The notes under the pieces: generated by a model | The model's database searches: none | What the model was told of the DNA's origin: nothing | What the model saw: the letters and a program-made list of their open reading frames with translations, nothing else | In this document: one piece after another, positions 8,033 through 16,032 of the stretch | Layout: each line of letters opens with the position of its first letter | Position numbering within the stretch: the first letter of the stretch is position 1 | From: Flavobacterium flavigenum | GTDB lineage: Bacteria; Bacteroidota; Bacteroidia; Flavobacteriales; Flavobacteriaceae | Assembly (NCBI RefSeq): GCF_027111255.2 | Contig: NZ_CP114285.2 | Span: forward strand, 1,364,001-1,428,000 | DNA length: 64,000 bases | Direction of reading: 5' to 3' | Program-made: the position numbers and the translations under genes

Positions 8033-8521
8033 ATGAAACTTAAACACTATTTATTTGTATCGTTTTTATTGATCGCAACTTCAACTATTTATTCGCAAAA
8101 CGACAAAAAACTTTATGAAATTATTATTTTTAAATGGACAAAAGTGGAAAATAAAGATGTCATGAAAGTGATAAAAATTGATTCACTTGGAAATATTTTT
8201 TTGTCGAAACAAAAAACCGAAAAAAAAGTTGAGTTAAAAAATTTTACAAAAAAAATTAATCAGTTCATTTTAGAAGAGAAACTTGAAAAAGTTCCTGGAG
8301 ACAACAATCCGCCAAGAATGAGTTTAATACCAGCCGAAGGAAAACAAACTATTGCAATTTCCATAGTTTTTTTAGATGATTACCGAAAGGAAACTAATTT
8401 AGCGAACAATACATATTATTCTTGGACAAAAACAGGATTAGAAATCAATAGTGAAGATTATTTGATTTTTAAATATTTAAACAAAACTGATATCAATACA
8501 ATAAAAAGTCTTCTAAAATAA
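8033..8521 (+). CDS. Secreted hypothetical protein (cassette gene)
   Basis: The 162-residue protein has an N-terminal Sec signal peptide (MKLKHYLFVSFLLIATSTIYSQ). The mature part is lysine-rich and contains KVIKIDSLGNIFLSKQKTEKK and a PPRMSLIPAEGKQTIAI segment. No known catalytic motif is seen. It is the single gene of the cassette 7992-8533; the start codon is 34 bp inside the cassette and the stop codon is 5 bp before the R'' box. This tight packing is typical of integron cassettes. Function unknown. Confidence 0.75.
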   Translation: MKLKHYLFVSFLLIATSTIYSQNDKKLYEIIIFKWTKVENKDVMKVIKIDSLGNIFLSKQKTEKKVELKNFTKKINQFILEEKLEKVPGDNNPPRMSLIPAEGKQTIAISIVFLDDYRKETNLANNTYYSWTKTGLEINSEDYLIFKYLNKTDINTIKSLLK

Positions 8522-8526
8522 ACTAC

Positions 8527-8546
8527 TACTAACACTTGCTACAAGA
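8527..8546 (+). repeat. Truncated attC-like site (left arm only)
   Basis: R'' TACTAAC (8527-8533) and ACTTGCTACAAGA match the left arm of the other sites, then the sequence runs directly into the next gene, whose ATG is at 8552. Ten bases (8524-8533) are the complement of the cassette start at 7992-8001. The right arm and the front of the next cassette appear to be deleted. Confidence 0.75.
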
Positions 8547-8551
8547 AAGCA

Positions 8552-9070
8552 ATGATAAAAATCGATAAAATTAACTTTGAAAAGAGTATTAAAAATAAAA
8601 TGCTAATCTTTAAAGAAGATTGGTACTTAATCTTTGACAAGTTTTTTATAGTAGTCTATTTATCTGGAATAAGCTTTATGTTTAGTTTTATCATAGTTAA
8701 AGAAGAAAAGAAAGAATATTTAATCTTATTGTTACCAATTGCTTTTGTTTTATTTGGAGTATATCGAAAAATTACTGAAAAGAAATTATCTACAATTTGT
8801 TTTAGAAAATCAACGGAAGAAAAAAGACAAATTGTTGAAGATTTTTGTACCCAAAAAAAGTTTGAAATTCAGCTTAGCTCCAATAAAGTTGTAATTTTAA
8901 AAGAGCAACATGGTTTTGGAAATTATCATCGTTCATATGTTTTTTTATTGGACGATGAGGCTTTTTACTATTGTACGCTAAGAGACAATTTTAGAACTAA
9001 TTTTCCATCAATTTGGAGTCATTATTTTGTAAAGAGAGACTTTATGAAATTTTTGAAACTAAGAGCTTAA
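8552..9070 (+). CDS. Membrane protein of unknown function (cassette gene)
   Basis: The 172-residue protein has two predicted membrane helices near residues 30-48 (FFIVVYLSGISFMFSFIIV) and 53-70 (EYLILLLPIAFVLFGVY), followed by a soluble domain of about 100 residues with a KFEIQLSSNKVVILKEQHG segment. The two-helix hairpin plus small cytosolic domain resembles YcxB-like or DUF-type membrane proteins, but no family can be assigned. It lies 6 bp after a truncated attC and 10 bp before the R'' box of the next attC, so it is a cassette gene whose leader was lost. Confidence 0.7.
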   Translation: MIKIDKINFEKSIKNKMLIFKEDWYLIFDKFFIVVYLSGISFMFSFIIVKEEKKEYLILLLPIAFVLFGVYRKITEKKLSTICFRKSTEEKRQIVEDFCTQKKFEIQLSSNKVVILKEQHGFGNYHRSYVFLLDDEAFYYCTLRDNFRTNFPSIWSHYFVKRDFMKFLKLRA

Positions 9071-9080
9071 TTTTGCCTTC

Positions 9081-9208
9081 TTGGAACACTTGCTACAAGA
9101 GATTTGGGCAATTGGCTTAATTTAAAAATGGTCTTGTATTTGGGAAGTTTAGGCAAATCCAAAAACAAGGCTTAATTTAATCCCAAACCTCTTGTAGCAA
9201 GGGAACGT
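9081..9208 (+). repeat. attC-like site, broken at R' by an IS end
   Basis: R'' is TTGGAAC (9081-9087), and the two hairpin arms and centre match sites 1 and 3. The site ends at ...GGGAACGT (9208), where 16 bp identical to the left end of the IS1182-family element follow. The matching cassette start (GTTCCAA) is absent, consistent with the deletion seen before 8552. This is the last attC in the array within the window. Confidence 0.8.
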
Positions 9209-9224
9209 CAGGCTGTGAAAAAAC
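9209..9224. mobile_element. Remnant of the IS1182-family left end
   Basis: CAGGCTGTGAAAAAAC is identical to the first 16 bp of the two full elements and sits at the same place relative to the attC (directly after GGGAACGT). The following sequence is unrelated to the IS. It is either a deletion remnant of a third insertion or the end of a related element or MITE. Confidence 0.65.
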
Positions 9225-9343
9225 TAAGTCAAAAACAGAAACTATTCAGAGCCTGTCGAAGAAAAAATTCATACAGCTTATTCTTAAATCCTCCTTTTGA
9301 TTTTATCCAGATTCAGATGTGACCAGTAATTTTACAAAATTGA

Positions 9344-9942
9344 TATGAAAGAAAATTGGCTTTTTATTAAAACTCCAGATCATTACGGAAACCTGGAAAT
9401 TATTTAGATTGATGATGATAACCCTGATTATTTTATCGTTGAAAAAATAATAAAATCTTTCTAATTAAAAAAGGAAACAAAAATGAAAAGCTAAGCGAGA
9501 CAGAACATAAATTTATAAATCAAAATCGGATTAGATTTTTCAGAAATGGAAAAATTCATAAAGTTTTAAGCGAGGAAAAGTCTATAACTGATGATTGTGT
9601 ATTCGAGAATGATTACGAAAAACTTAACACAACAGAAACTGAATTAACAGAAACTGAAATTCAAAATTTAAAGTTTGAGTTTAATTGGAATGGAGAAAAA
9701 AAGAATCTTAAGTTCAATGAGATAATTGACTCGCCAGATATACAAGAAATAAATAGACACTTGAATAAAGAAGGAAGTATAATTGTTCTTGATAAAATTA
9801 AATGAAACGTTATTTGTCTCTCTTTATATAGACAATTATCTTGACAAACTGATTCCTATAAAATACGTAGACAGACAAAAAATGATTTTATATGGTTTTC
9901 CAAAAGAACCTTATGAAATTAATTGTTCAATAATAGAATAAA
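9344..9942 (+). pseudogene. Degraded gene of unknown function
   Basis: A frame opens at ATG 9344 (MKENWLFIKTPDHYG) and meets a TAG at about 9404. It continues in the same frame with IDDDNPDYFIVEKIIKSF, then shifts frame near 9460 into a run of about 110 codons (NRIRFFRNGKIHKVL...EGSIIVLDKIK, to 9805). It shifts again into YIDNYLDKLIPIKYVDRQ... ending at the TAA near 9942. The pieces read as one soluble protein of about 195 residues broken by one stop and two frameshifts. Size and composition recall small toxin-immunity-like proteins, but the family is not recognised. The 250 bp after it (to 10189) hold only short frames and a CCCTATG/CATAGGG inverted repeat at 10150-10177. Confidence 0.6.
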
Positions 9943-10189
9943 AATTATGAAAAAACTCCTACTGAACTTGATTTAATTACAATGAAAAAGAAAAAAAAAC
10001 GTGAAGAATTCCAGGAATAATTAAACCAATAAACAAAAAAATGAGTTTTGACAGAAAAATAAACTCAGCTTTTTCCGAAAAAAAACAATGAAAAAATAAC
10101 AACGATAAAACAGAAAAGTTGAAACAACTCCTGCCTACTTTTGCCGTCACCCTATGAGCATTCCTAGCAACATAGGGCAAACGAACAAA

Positions 10190-11194
10190 TTATTTTACTT
10201 TTATAACAACTTTTCCCTTAGCACGACTTGACTCAACATAAGAAAGTGCTTCATTTGTTTGTTCAAACGGAAATACTTTATCAACTATTGGATGAATTTT
10301 TCCAGCTTCAATCAACTTGGTAATTTCGGTTAATTGTTTGCCTTCTGCTCTCATAAATAAGAACTTAAAATTGACATTCAGCTTTTTTGCTTTTCGTCTT
10401 ACCGACAAACTCAATAACCCCATCAGCATTTGAAAAGGCCAAGCCAAACCAATTTTCTTAGCAAATTCGGCTGTTGGGGGTCCTGTTAATGAAACAAGTG
10501 TGCCGCCCGATTTTAGAATTTTTAAAGATTTTTCAAGAATTTCAGCTTCTCTATTGCTATGCAATACCACATCATAATCTTTTAAAATAGTAGCAAAATC
10601 TTGCGTTTTGTAATCAATCACTAAATCAGCACCCAGGCTTTTAACCAAAGTAGTATTTGTTGAACTGGTTGTAGTAGCTACAAAAGCCCCAAGATGCTTT
10701 GCTAATTGAATAGCAAAAGTTCCCACACCTCCAGAACCTGCTTGAATGAATACTTTTTGACCTTTCTTTAAGTTTGCAATTTCCACCAGCGCTTGCCAAG
10801 AGGTAAGTCCGACTAAAGGAACAGAAGCCGCTTCTTCCATCGAAATAGTTTTAGGTTTCAGAGCTAAATCGGTTTCATTAACTGCAATATATTCTGCAAA
10901 AGTTCCAATCCTGAAATCGCCTACCCGTGAGTAAACTTCATCCCCTACTTTAAACTTAGAAACTTTATTTCCTACTTTTGTGATAACACCGGCCATATCA
11001 TGTCCATTAACAAAAGGAGTTTTGTAGGGTAGAAAAAGCTTGAATTCGCCATTTCTGATAAGTGAATCCAATAAATTCACACCAGCACTATCGATTTGAA
11101 CCAAAACTTCATTTTCGTTTATGCCTGGCGCATTTACATTGTTTAAATGTAATGTTTCTTTTTTGCCGTATTTTTTTACTATGAATGCTCTCAT
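10190..11194 (-). CDS. NADP-dependent medium-chain alcohol dehydrogenase/quinone oxidoreductase-like protein
   Basis: This 334-residue protein has the GroES-like N-terminal domain (GHDMAGVITKVGNKVSKFKVGD) and a Rossmann domain with the NADPH-binding AGSGGVGTFAIQLAKHLGA motif near residues 150-170. The structural and catalytic zinc cysteines of true alcohol dehydrogenases are missing, as in the zinc-free quinone oxidoreductase (QOR) and enone reductase subgroup. It is the last gene of a three-gene minus-strand operon, only 5 bp after the quinone reductase gene, and probably reduces electrophilic carbonyls or quinones. The operon is divergent from an HxlR regulator. Confidence 0.85.
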   Translation of the reverse strand: MRAFIVKKYGKKETLHLNNVNAPGINENEVLVQIDSAGVNLLDSLIRNGEFKLFLPYKTPFVNGHDMAGVITKVGNKVSKFKVGDEVYSRVGDFRIGTFAEYIAVNETDLALKPKTISMEEAASVPLVGLTSWQALVEIANLKKGQKVFIQAGSGGVGTFAIQLAKHLGAFVATTTSSTNTTLVKSLGADLVIDYKTQDFATILKDYDVVLHSNREAEILEKSLKILKSGGTLVSLTGPPTAEFAKKIGLAWPFQMLMGLLSLSVRRKAKKLNVNFKFLFMRAEGKQLTEITKLIEAGKIHPIVDKVFPFEQTNEALSYVESSRAKGKVVIKVK

Positions 11195-11199
11195 TATTT

Positions 11200-11760
11200 T
11201 TACTTTATAGTTTCTAAATAACTTTTTCGTAATTCATCGCTTCCACTGACTACGTTTCCAAAAAAAGTAGTTTCAGTTTTAATGCCACAAAATTCAAAAA
11301 TACCTTGTTCAATTACTCTAATTTGCGCTTGGTTCATTTGGGTTTCTTCATAAATAGCTGTTGGTGTATTCGTATTTATGTAAACGTGTGCTGTTTTCCC
11401 TGTTAACAAACCAAGTGGTCCATTTTCGGTTATTTGAAATGCAAATCCGTGTGAAAAAGCCCGGTCGATGAATCCTTTTAACATAGCAGGCATTTGTGCC
11501 CACCACATTGGGTAAACAATCGTTAAATGGTCTGCCCAGTGTATCAGTTTTTGATAATGCGCAATATCATTAGGCATTTCCTTACCCATAAACATGTGTT
11601 CAATATCAGGCATTTCTAAAACCGGATTAAACTTCTCTCCATAAAGATCGATAATTTTAACCTCTTCTCCTCTGTCCTTTGCTTTTTTTTCAACTTCATC
11701 AACAATAGCTTTTGTAAAACTTGCAGGATTTAAATGCGAATAAATGATAAGATGTTTCAT
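11200..11760 (-). CDS. NAD(P)H:quinone oxidoreductase, flavodoxin-like fold
   Basis: The 186-residue protein is a flavodoxin_2-type FMN/FAD quinone reductase of the KefF/NQO1 group. Supporting motifs are the phosphate loop IIYSHLNPASFTKAI near the N-terminus, the flavin-contacting YPMWWAQMPAMLKGFIDRAF (about 100-119) and GLLTGKTAHVYINTNTP. Such enzymes perform two-electron reduction of quinones and nitro or azo compounds in the cytosol. It is the middle gene of the SDR - quinone reductase - QOR operon, which suggests a shared response to electrophiles controlled by the divergent HxlR protein. Confidence 0.87.
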   Translation of the reverse strand: MKHLIIYSHLNPASFTKAIVDEVEKKAKDRGEEVKIIDLYGEKFNPVLEMPDIEHMFMGKEMPNDIAHYQKLIHWADHLTIVYPMWWAQMPAMLKGFIDRAFSHGFAFQITENGPLGLLTGKTAHVYINTNTPTAIYEETQMNQAQIRVIEQGIFEFCGIKTETTFFGNVVSGSDELRKSYLETIK

Positions 11761-11782
11761 AATTGTAAATTTTAAAATGTTG

Positions 11783-12580
11783 TTATTTGTTTAATTGTTT
11801 CAGAATACTTTTTTCCAAAATTCCATAAGCAAAATGCTGCATATTAATTAGCATTGTAGTGCCTTTACCCACAATATTTCTAAATTTTGGTTGTTTGGTT
11901 TGAATCACTTTAATCACTTTTTCTGCTACAAGAATTGGATCTTCTGCTTTATTTAATAACTCATCAGAAAATTTTTGAATCTTTTTTCTTAAAGCGTTAT
12001 AGTCGGGAATTTTATTTACAGCAGCAGTTGAATTAGTTATGACATTAGTTTTAAATGCTGCGGGTTCAATCATAGCTACCTCAATATTAAATTCATTCAA
12101 CTCATATCGCAATGATTTGAAATATCCTTCTAAAGCGTGTTTTGAAGCGGCATAATAGGCTGTATTAGGAAAAGACACAAGCCCTATGATAGAGGTTACT
12201 GTAATAATTTTACCTGATTTTTGTTTTCTAAAATGCGGCAATATTGCGTTTGTAACCTTAATAGTTCCCCAGAAGTTGGTTTCTAATTGTTGTCTGCCCA
12301 ACTCAATAGGCGTTTCTTCCGCAATTCCTGACACATAAAACCCGGCATTATTGATAAGGACATCTAATTTAGAAATTTGTTGAAAAAGCCTTTCTGAAAA
12401 AGTACGTATTGATTGCTCTGAATCTAAATCTAATGCTATCATTTTGAACGGCACAGTTGCCGCATACTTTTCAGGATTTCTACTGGTACCAATTACATTA
12501 AAGCCCGTTTGATGTAATTGGTTTGCAATTAACAAACCAAAGCCTGAAGATGCTCCTGTAATTAAAATTGTTGGTTTCAT
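11783..12580 (-). CDS. Short-chain dehydrogenase/reductase (SDR)
   Basis: This 265-residue classical SDR has the NADP-binding TGASSGFGLLIANQL motif (residues 7-21), the NNAG motif (LINNAGFYVSG), the catalytic serine region (ITVTSIIGLVS) and YxxxK in YYAASKHALEG. The SxnY-x3-K set is complete, so the enzyme should be active, but the substrate cannot be told from sequence. It is the first gene of the three-gene redox operon and its ATG faces the hxlR-type gene across 104 bp. Confidence 0.88.
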   Translation of the reverse strand: MKPTILITGASSGFGLLIANQLHQTGFNVIGTSRNPEKYAATVPFKMIALDLDSEQSIRTFSERLFQQISKLDVLINNAGFYVSGIAEETPIELGRQQLETNFWGTIKVTNAILPHFRKQKSGKIITVTSIIGLVSFPNTAYYAASKHALEGYFKSLRYELNEFNIEVAMIEPAAFKTNVITNSTAAVNKIPDYNALRKKIQKFSDELLNKAEDPILVAEKVIKVIQTKQPKFRNIVGKGTTMLINMQHFAYGILEKSILKQLNK

Positions 12581-12620
12581 TTTATTTCTTTTAAATATTA
12601 TTTTGTAAGTTCGCTTTCTT

Positions 12621-12662
12621 TTTGCAAGTGCAAATATATAAACTACTTTTAAAATGCAAGTG
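12621..12662. promoter_or_regulatory. Candidate HxlR operator in the divergent promoter region
   Basis: The 104-bp gap between the SDR and HxlR genes holds a palindrome TTTGCA-AG-TGCAAA (12621-12634) and a second copy of its core TGCAAGTG (12655-12662), 32 bp (about three helical turns) apart. HxlR-type regulators usually bind repeats next to a divergent target operon, so these are the best operator candidates. Inference from position and symmetry only. Confidence 0.5.
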
Positions 12663-12684
12663 AATTTTTTGAAATATTTTTAGA

Positions 12685-13107
12685 GTGATGGAAAAAAATA
12701 AAAAAAGATCAAACTGTCCAATTAGCTGTACCCTTGATATTTTGGGAGATAAATGGTCGTTATTGATAATTAGAGATATGATGTTTCGTCAAAAATCGAC
12801 TTATGGTGAATTTTTAAAATCGGAAGAAAAAATTGCCACCAATATTTTGGCTTCAAGACTACAAAATCTCGAAGAAAATGAGCTTATTAAAAAGTCAGAA
12901 CACCCGGAAAGTAAAGCTAAAGTGTTATATAAACTTACACAAAAAGCAATCGATTTATTACCTGTTATTGTAGAAATATATTTCTGGGCTGATAAATATT
13001 TTGACGTTCCAACTGACATTAAATCGATGATAAACGATGCCAAAAAAGGAAAAGAGGAATTTATAAAAGCCACAACAAAACACTTAAAAAAACAAATAGC
13101 AAGTTAA
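12685..13107 (+). CDS. HxlR-family winged-helix transcriptional regulator
   Basis: The 140-residue protein matches the HxlR family throughout: the N-terminal CPISCTLDILGDKWSLLI (with the conserved Cys that in several members senses electrophiles or oxidation), the wing and recognition region FLKSEEKIATNILASRLQNL, and LYKLTQKAIDLLPVI. It is divergent from the SDR - quinone reductase - QOR operon, the usual arrangement for a local regulator that induces detoxification genes when its cysteine reacts. The start is the ATG at 12685; an ATG directly before (12688 frame MMEK/MEK) is equally possible. Confidence 0.9.
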   Translation: MMEKNKKRSNCPISCTLDILGDKWSLLIIRDMMFRQKSTYGEFLKSEEKIATNILASRLQNLEENELIKKSEHPESKAKVLYKLTQKAIDLLPVIVEIYFWADKYFDVPTDIKSMINDAKKGKEEFIKATTKHLKKQIAS

Positions 13108-13261
13108 AAAAAGGTGAACGGATAACAGGTGTTTGCAGTTATCATATCCTAATATCATACTAAACAATATTATCAAACATAAAAAAGATATTAACTCTTT
13201 TTGTATTTTTAAACTTCAGTAACATGTACACTCAGGAAGTCAAAAAAATAAATCGAAAAAT

Positions 13262-14050
13262 ATGAGTTTTAGTAGCGGTTATTCAAACGTCAACGGTTTG
13301 AAGATGTATTATGAAATCTATGGTGAAGGCGAACTTCCACTTGTTTTGGTTCATGGCGGCGGATCGACAATTCAGACAAACTTTGAAAAAATTATTACTT
13401 TACTCGAAAAAAAAAGAAAGGTGATTGCCGTTGAGCTGCAATCACATGGGCGAACTAATGACCGAAATTCTGACCTTACATTTGAACAAGACGCCGACGA
13501 TGTATTCACGCTCTTAAAAAATCTAAATATTAATAAAGCTGATTTTTTAGGTTTCAGTAACGGAGGGACAACAACACTTCAGATTGCGATACGTCATCCT
13601 GAAATTACGAATAAAATTGTTTTAGCATCTGCACTTTCAAAACGAAACGGAGTTTTTGATTGGTTTTGGGAGTTCATATCTCAAGCCAGATTAGAGAATA
13701 TGCCACAGCAATTAAAAGAAGGATATGAAAAAGTTGCAGAGAATAAGGCAGATTTACAAATTATGCATGACAGGGACGTAAAAAGAATGATAAACTTTAA
13801 GGACATTCCCGACGAACAAATAAGAGGCATAAAAATCCCGGTTCTAATTATAATTGGAGACAAAGATGTTATTACGCCAGAGCATGCATTAGAATTAAAT
13901 CGTCAAATTACTGATTCTGAATTAGCTATTATACCTGGAGTTCATGGGGAATATATTGGAGAAATTACAACTTTAAAACCGGACTTTAAAGAAGATGAGT
14001 TGATAGTCCCATTAATTGAAAAATTTTTGAATAAACCTAACAACCGCTAA
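13262..14050 (+). CDS. Alpha/beta hydrolase
   Basis: The 262-residue alpha/beta hydrolase has an oxyanion region LVLVHGGGSTIQ (about 27-38) and the nucleophile elbow GFSNGGTTTL (G-x-S-x-G, serine near residue 99). The acid lies around IIGDKDVITPEH and the catalytic His is in PGVHGEY near residue 228, so the triad is complete. No signal peptide is present. The substrate is unknown; the family includes esterases, lactonases and C-C hydrolases. It stands alone, 150 bp after the HxlR gene. Confidence 0.85.
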   Translation: MSFSSGYSNVNGLKMYYEIYGEGELPLVLVHGGGSTIQTNFEKIITLLEKKRKVIAVELQSHGRTNDRNSDLTFEQDADDVFTLLKNLNINKADFLGFSNGGTTTLQIAIRHPEITNKIVLASALSKRNGVFDWFWEFISQARLENMPQQLKEGYEKVAENKADLQIMHDRDVKRMINFKDIPDEQIRGIKIPVLIIIGDKDVITPEHALELNRQITDSELAIIPGVHGEYIGEITTLKPDFKEDELIVPLIEKFLNKPNNR

Positions 14051-14183
14051 CTGAAGTCAGGCAACATGATTTTTTTGTCCAACAGCAACATTTTTCACGT
14101 ACAATTTTTGTATTGCCGGTAGTACGCAATCCGCTTTTTCGCAGAAATCGCCTGTCAAACCGTTATTCGTAACGCTATGACCT

Positions 14184-14630
14184 ATGAATGATAAAAAAAT
14201 GAAAAATAAAATTATAAATACTGACAATTCTAAAACGACCATCTTAATCCGATTGATGGTTGGTACGGTATTCCTTTCCGAAGGAATTCAGAAGTTTTTA
14301 TTTGCAGACAAACTTGGAGCAGGACGATTTGAAAAAATTGGCTTGCCTTTACCTGAATTTTTAGGCGGTTTTGTAGGCAGTTTTGAAATTGTTTGCGGAA
14401 TTCTAATCCTTATCGGACTCATGACAAGACTGGCAAGTGTGCCCCTCATCATCATAATGTTGGTAGCTATGGGAACAACAAAATCGGAAATTTTAGCTGA
14501 TAAAGGTTTCTGGGAAATGATGCACGAAAGCAGAACCGATTGGGCAATGCTTTTGGGAAGTATCTTTTTACTCATTAAGGGAAGTGGCTGTTGGTCGGTG
14601 GACAAAACTTTTAAAAAAAATGAAGCATAA
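14184..14630 (+). CDS. DoxX family membrane protein
   Basis: The 148-residue protein has four hydrophobic segments in the DoxX arrangement: LIRLMVGTVFLSEGIQKF at the first helix, FLGGFVGSFEIVCGILILIG, then LASVPLIIIMLVAMGTT, and a last helix WAMLLGSIFLLIKG. It resides in the inner membrane; members act in thiol or quinone redox stress. The start could also be the ATG at 14199. Its 3' end overlaps the chromate transporter start by 11 bp, so the two are cotranscribed and probably translationally coupled. Confidence 0.87.
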   Translation: MNDKKMKNKIINTDNSKTTILIRLMVGTVFLSEGIQKFLFADKLGAGRFEKIGLPLPEFLGGFVGSFEIVCGILILIGLMTRLASVPLIIIMLVAMGTTKSEILADKGFWEMMHESRTDWAMLLGSIFLLIKGSGCWSVDKTFKKNEA

Positions 14631-15750
14631 TGCGGATTTAAAAGATATTGCCAGTCTCTTCCTTAAACTCGGCATTATTGGTTTTGGCGGGCCTGCAGCA
14701 CATATTGCCATGATGCAGGAAGAAGTCGTGACAAAGCGAAAGTGGCTGACCGAACAGCATTTCCTGGACTTAATGGGAGCAACCAACCTAATTCCCGGAC
14801 CAAACAGCACCGAAATGGCAATCCATATCGGTCACGAAAAAGGTGGCTGGAAAGGGTTGCTAATTGCAGGTCTTTGTTTTATTCTGCCTGCCGTTTTTAT
14901 AACCGCAATTTTTGCTTTTCTATATAAACAATACGGGCAACTTCCAGAGGTACAACCTTTTATTTACGGGATAAAACCAGCTATAATCGCCATTATTTTG
15001 GGAGCTGTCTTTCCATTGGCAAAGAAATCGTTAAAATCGGCTCAGCTGATAATTATTGGGTTACTTGTTTTGCTTGGGGCTTTATCCAGTGTTAACGAAA
15101 TTTATTTGATGTTTGGAGCTGGTTTTGTTGCTCTGTTTTTGAGATATTTTAGAAATATGAAACGAAATAATCTCAACAGTTTTTTTACTTTGCCAATATT
15201 ACAAATCACCAGCACGACTGTAATTTCTGCAACCAGCGGCAACTTATTTTGGATTTTTCTAAAGATCGGCGCTATCCTTTACGGAAGCGGATATGTTTTA
15301 TTTGCATTTCTTGATACAGAATTAGTCTCGACCGGGCTTTTAACACAACAACAATTAATTGATGCCATTGCCGTGGGACAATTCACACCTGGGCCCGTTT
15401 TTTCTTCGGTAACATTTATTGGCTACCAGATAAATGGCTGGGTAGGTGCTGTCGTTTCGACAATTGCTATATTTTTACCTTCATTTGTTTTTGTTGCATT
15501 GCTCAACCCTATCGTAAAGAAAATGCGAAACTCAAAACCATTTTCTGCATTTTTAGATGCTGTAAATGTGGCTTCTGTGGCCATAATCGCAGCCATTTGT
15601 TTTGAAATGGGCAAAGACACCATCACTGAATGGCGGACAATTTTGATTTCGGTTTTAAGTATTACAATCGCATTTGGATACAAGAAATTAAATAGTGCTT
15701 TTGTTGTTTTGGGTGGTTCATTAATCGGCTATTTATTGACACTAATATGA
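14620..15750 (+). CDS. chrA: Chromate transporter (CHR family)
   Basis: I choose the ATG at 14620 (MKHNADLKDIASLFLKLGII) because the family begins with such a cytosolic helix; a longer frame from 14584 adds 12 residues inside doxX. The 376-residue protein has the two homologous CHR halves: FLKLGIIGFGGPAAHIAMMQ with LMGATNLIPGPNSTEMA, and FLKIGAILYGSGYVLFAF with AIAVGQFTPGPVFSSVTFIG. The two PGP motifs and about ten membrane helices fit a long-chain chromate/sulfate antiporter of the inner membrane. Actual substrates are not proven for many CHR proteins. Confidence 0.88.
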   Translation: MKHNADLKDIASLFLKLGIIGFGGPAAHIAMMQEEVVTKRKWLTEQHFLDLMGATNLIPGPNSTEMAIHIGHEKGGWKGLLIAGLCFILPAVFITAIFAFLYKQYGQLPEVQPFIYGIKPAIIAIILGAVFPLAKKSLKSAQLIIIGLLVLLGALSSVNEIYLMFGAGFVALFLRYFRNMKRNNLNSFFTLPILQITSTTVISATSGNLFWIFLKIGAILYGSGYVLFAFLDTELVSTGLLTQQQLIDAIAVGQFTPGPVFSSVTFIGYQINGWVGAVVSTIAIFLPSFVFVALLNPIVKKMRNSKPFSAFLDAVNVASVAIIAAICFEMGKDTITEWRTILISVLSITIAFGYKKLNSAFVVLGGSLIGYLLTLI

Positions 15751-16032
15751 TGTAAAGAACTCGGCAAAAAAAGTATGAACTTCACAAAAGCAGTTTAGCA
15801 AAATGGTTAAATACTAAATTCAACTGCCTTTCTTCAATATAGCTTCTTAATATCACATCGCCAATGCTAAAAACCTCAGTTTGTGAATATGCTTCTTATT
15901 CTTAGCTCCGTATAATTGCAAAATTGATGAGCTTTCTACTTTTAATTTTGCCTGACATTTAAGCTTTGGAAATATTATGAAATTATAAAAACTTTATTTC
16001 ATAACTTAGATTTCTTTTAAAGCAAAAATGCC

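Noticed and set aside
532..9208. CRISPR array
   Set aside because: Repeats are about 130 bp, with genes rather than short spacers between them, and no cas genes are present.
9977..10180. 67-codon minus-strand frame
   Set aside because: It lies in degraded AT-rich DNA; the hydrophobic run comes from poly-A/T stretches and the start is weak.
14051..14183. Possible extra attC (CGCTAAC ... CCGTTATTCGTAACG)
   Set aside because: R-like boxes are present, but no long complementary arms occur and no cassette start matches.
14584..14619. Longer N-terminus for the chromate transporter
   Set aside because: It lies inside doxX coding sequence and is not part of the family start; ATG 14620 is preferred.
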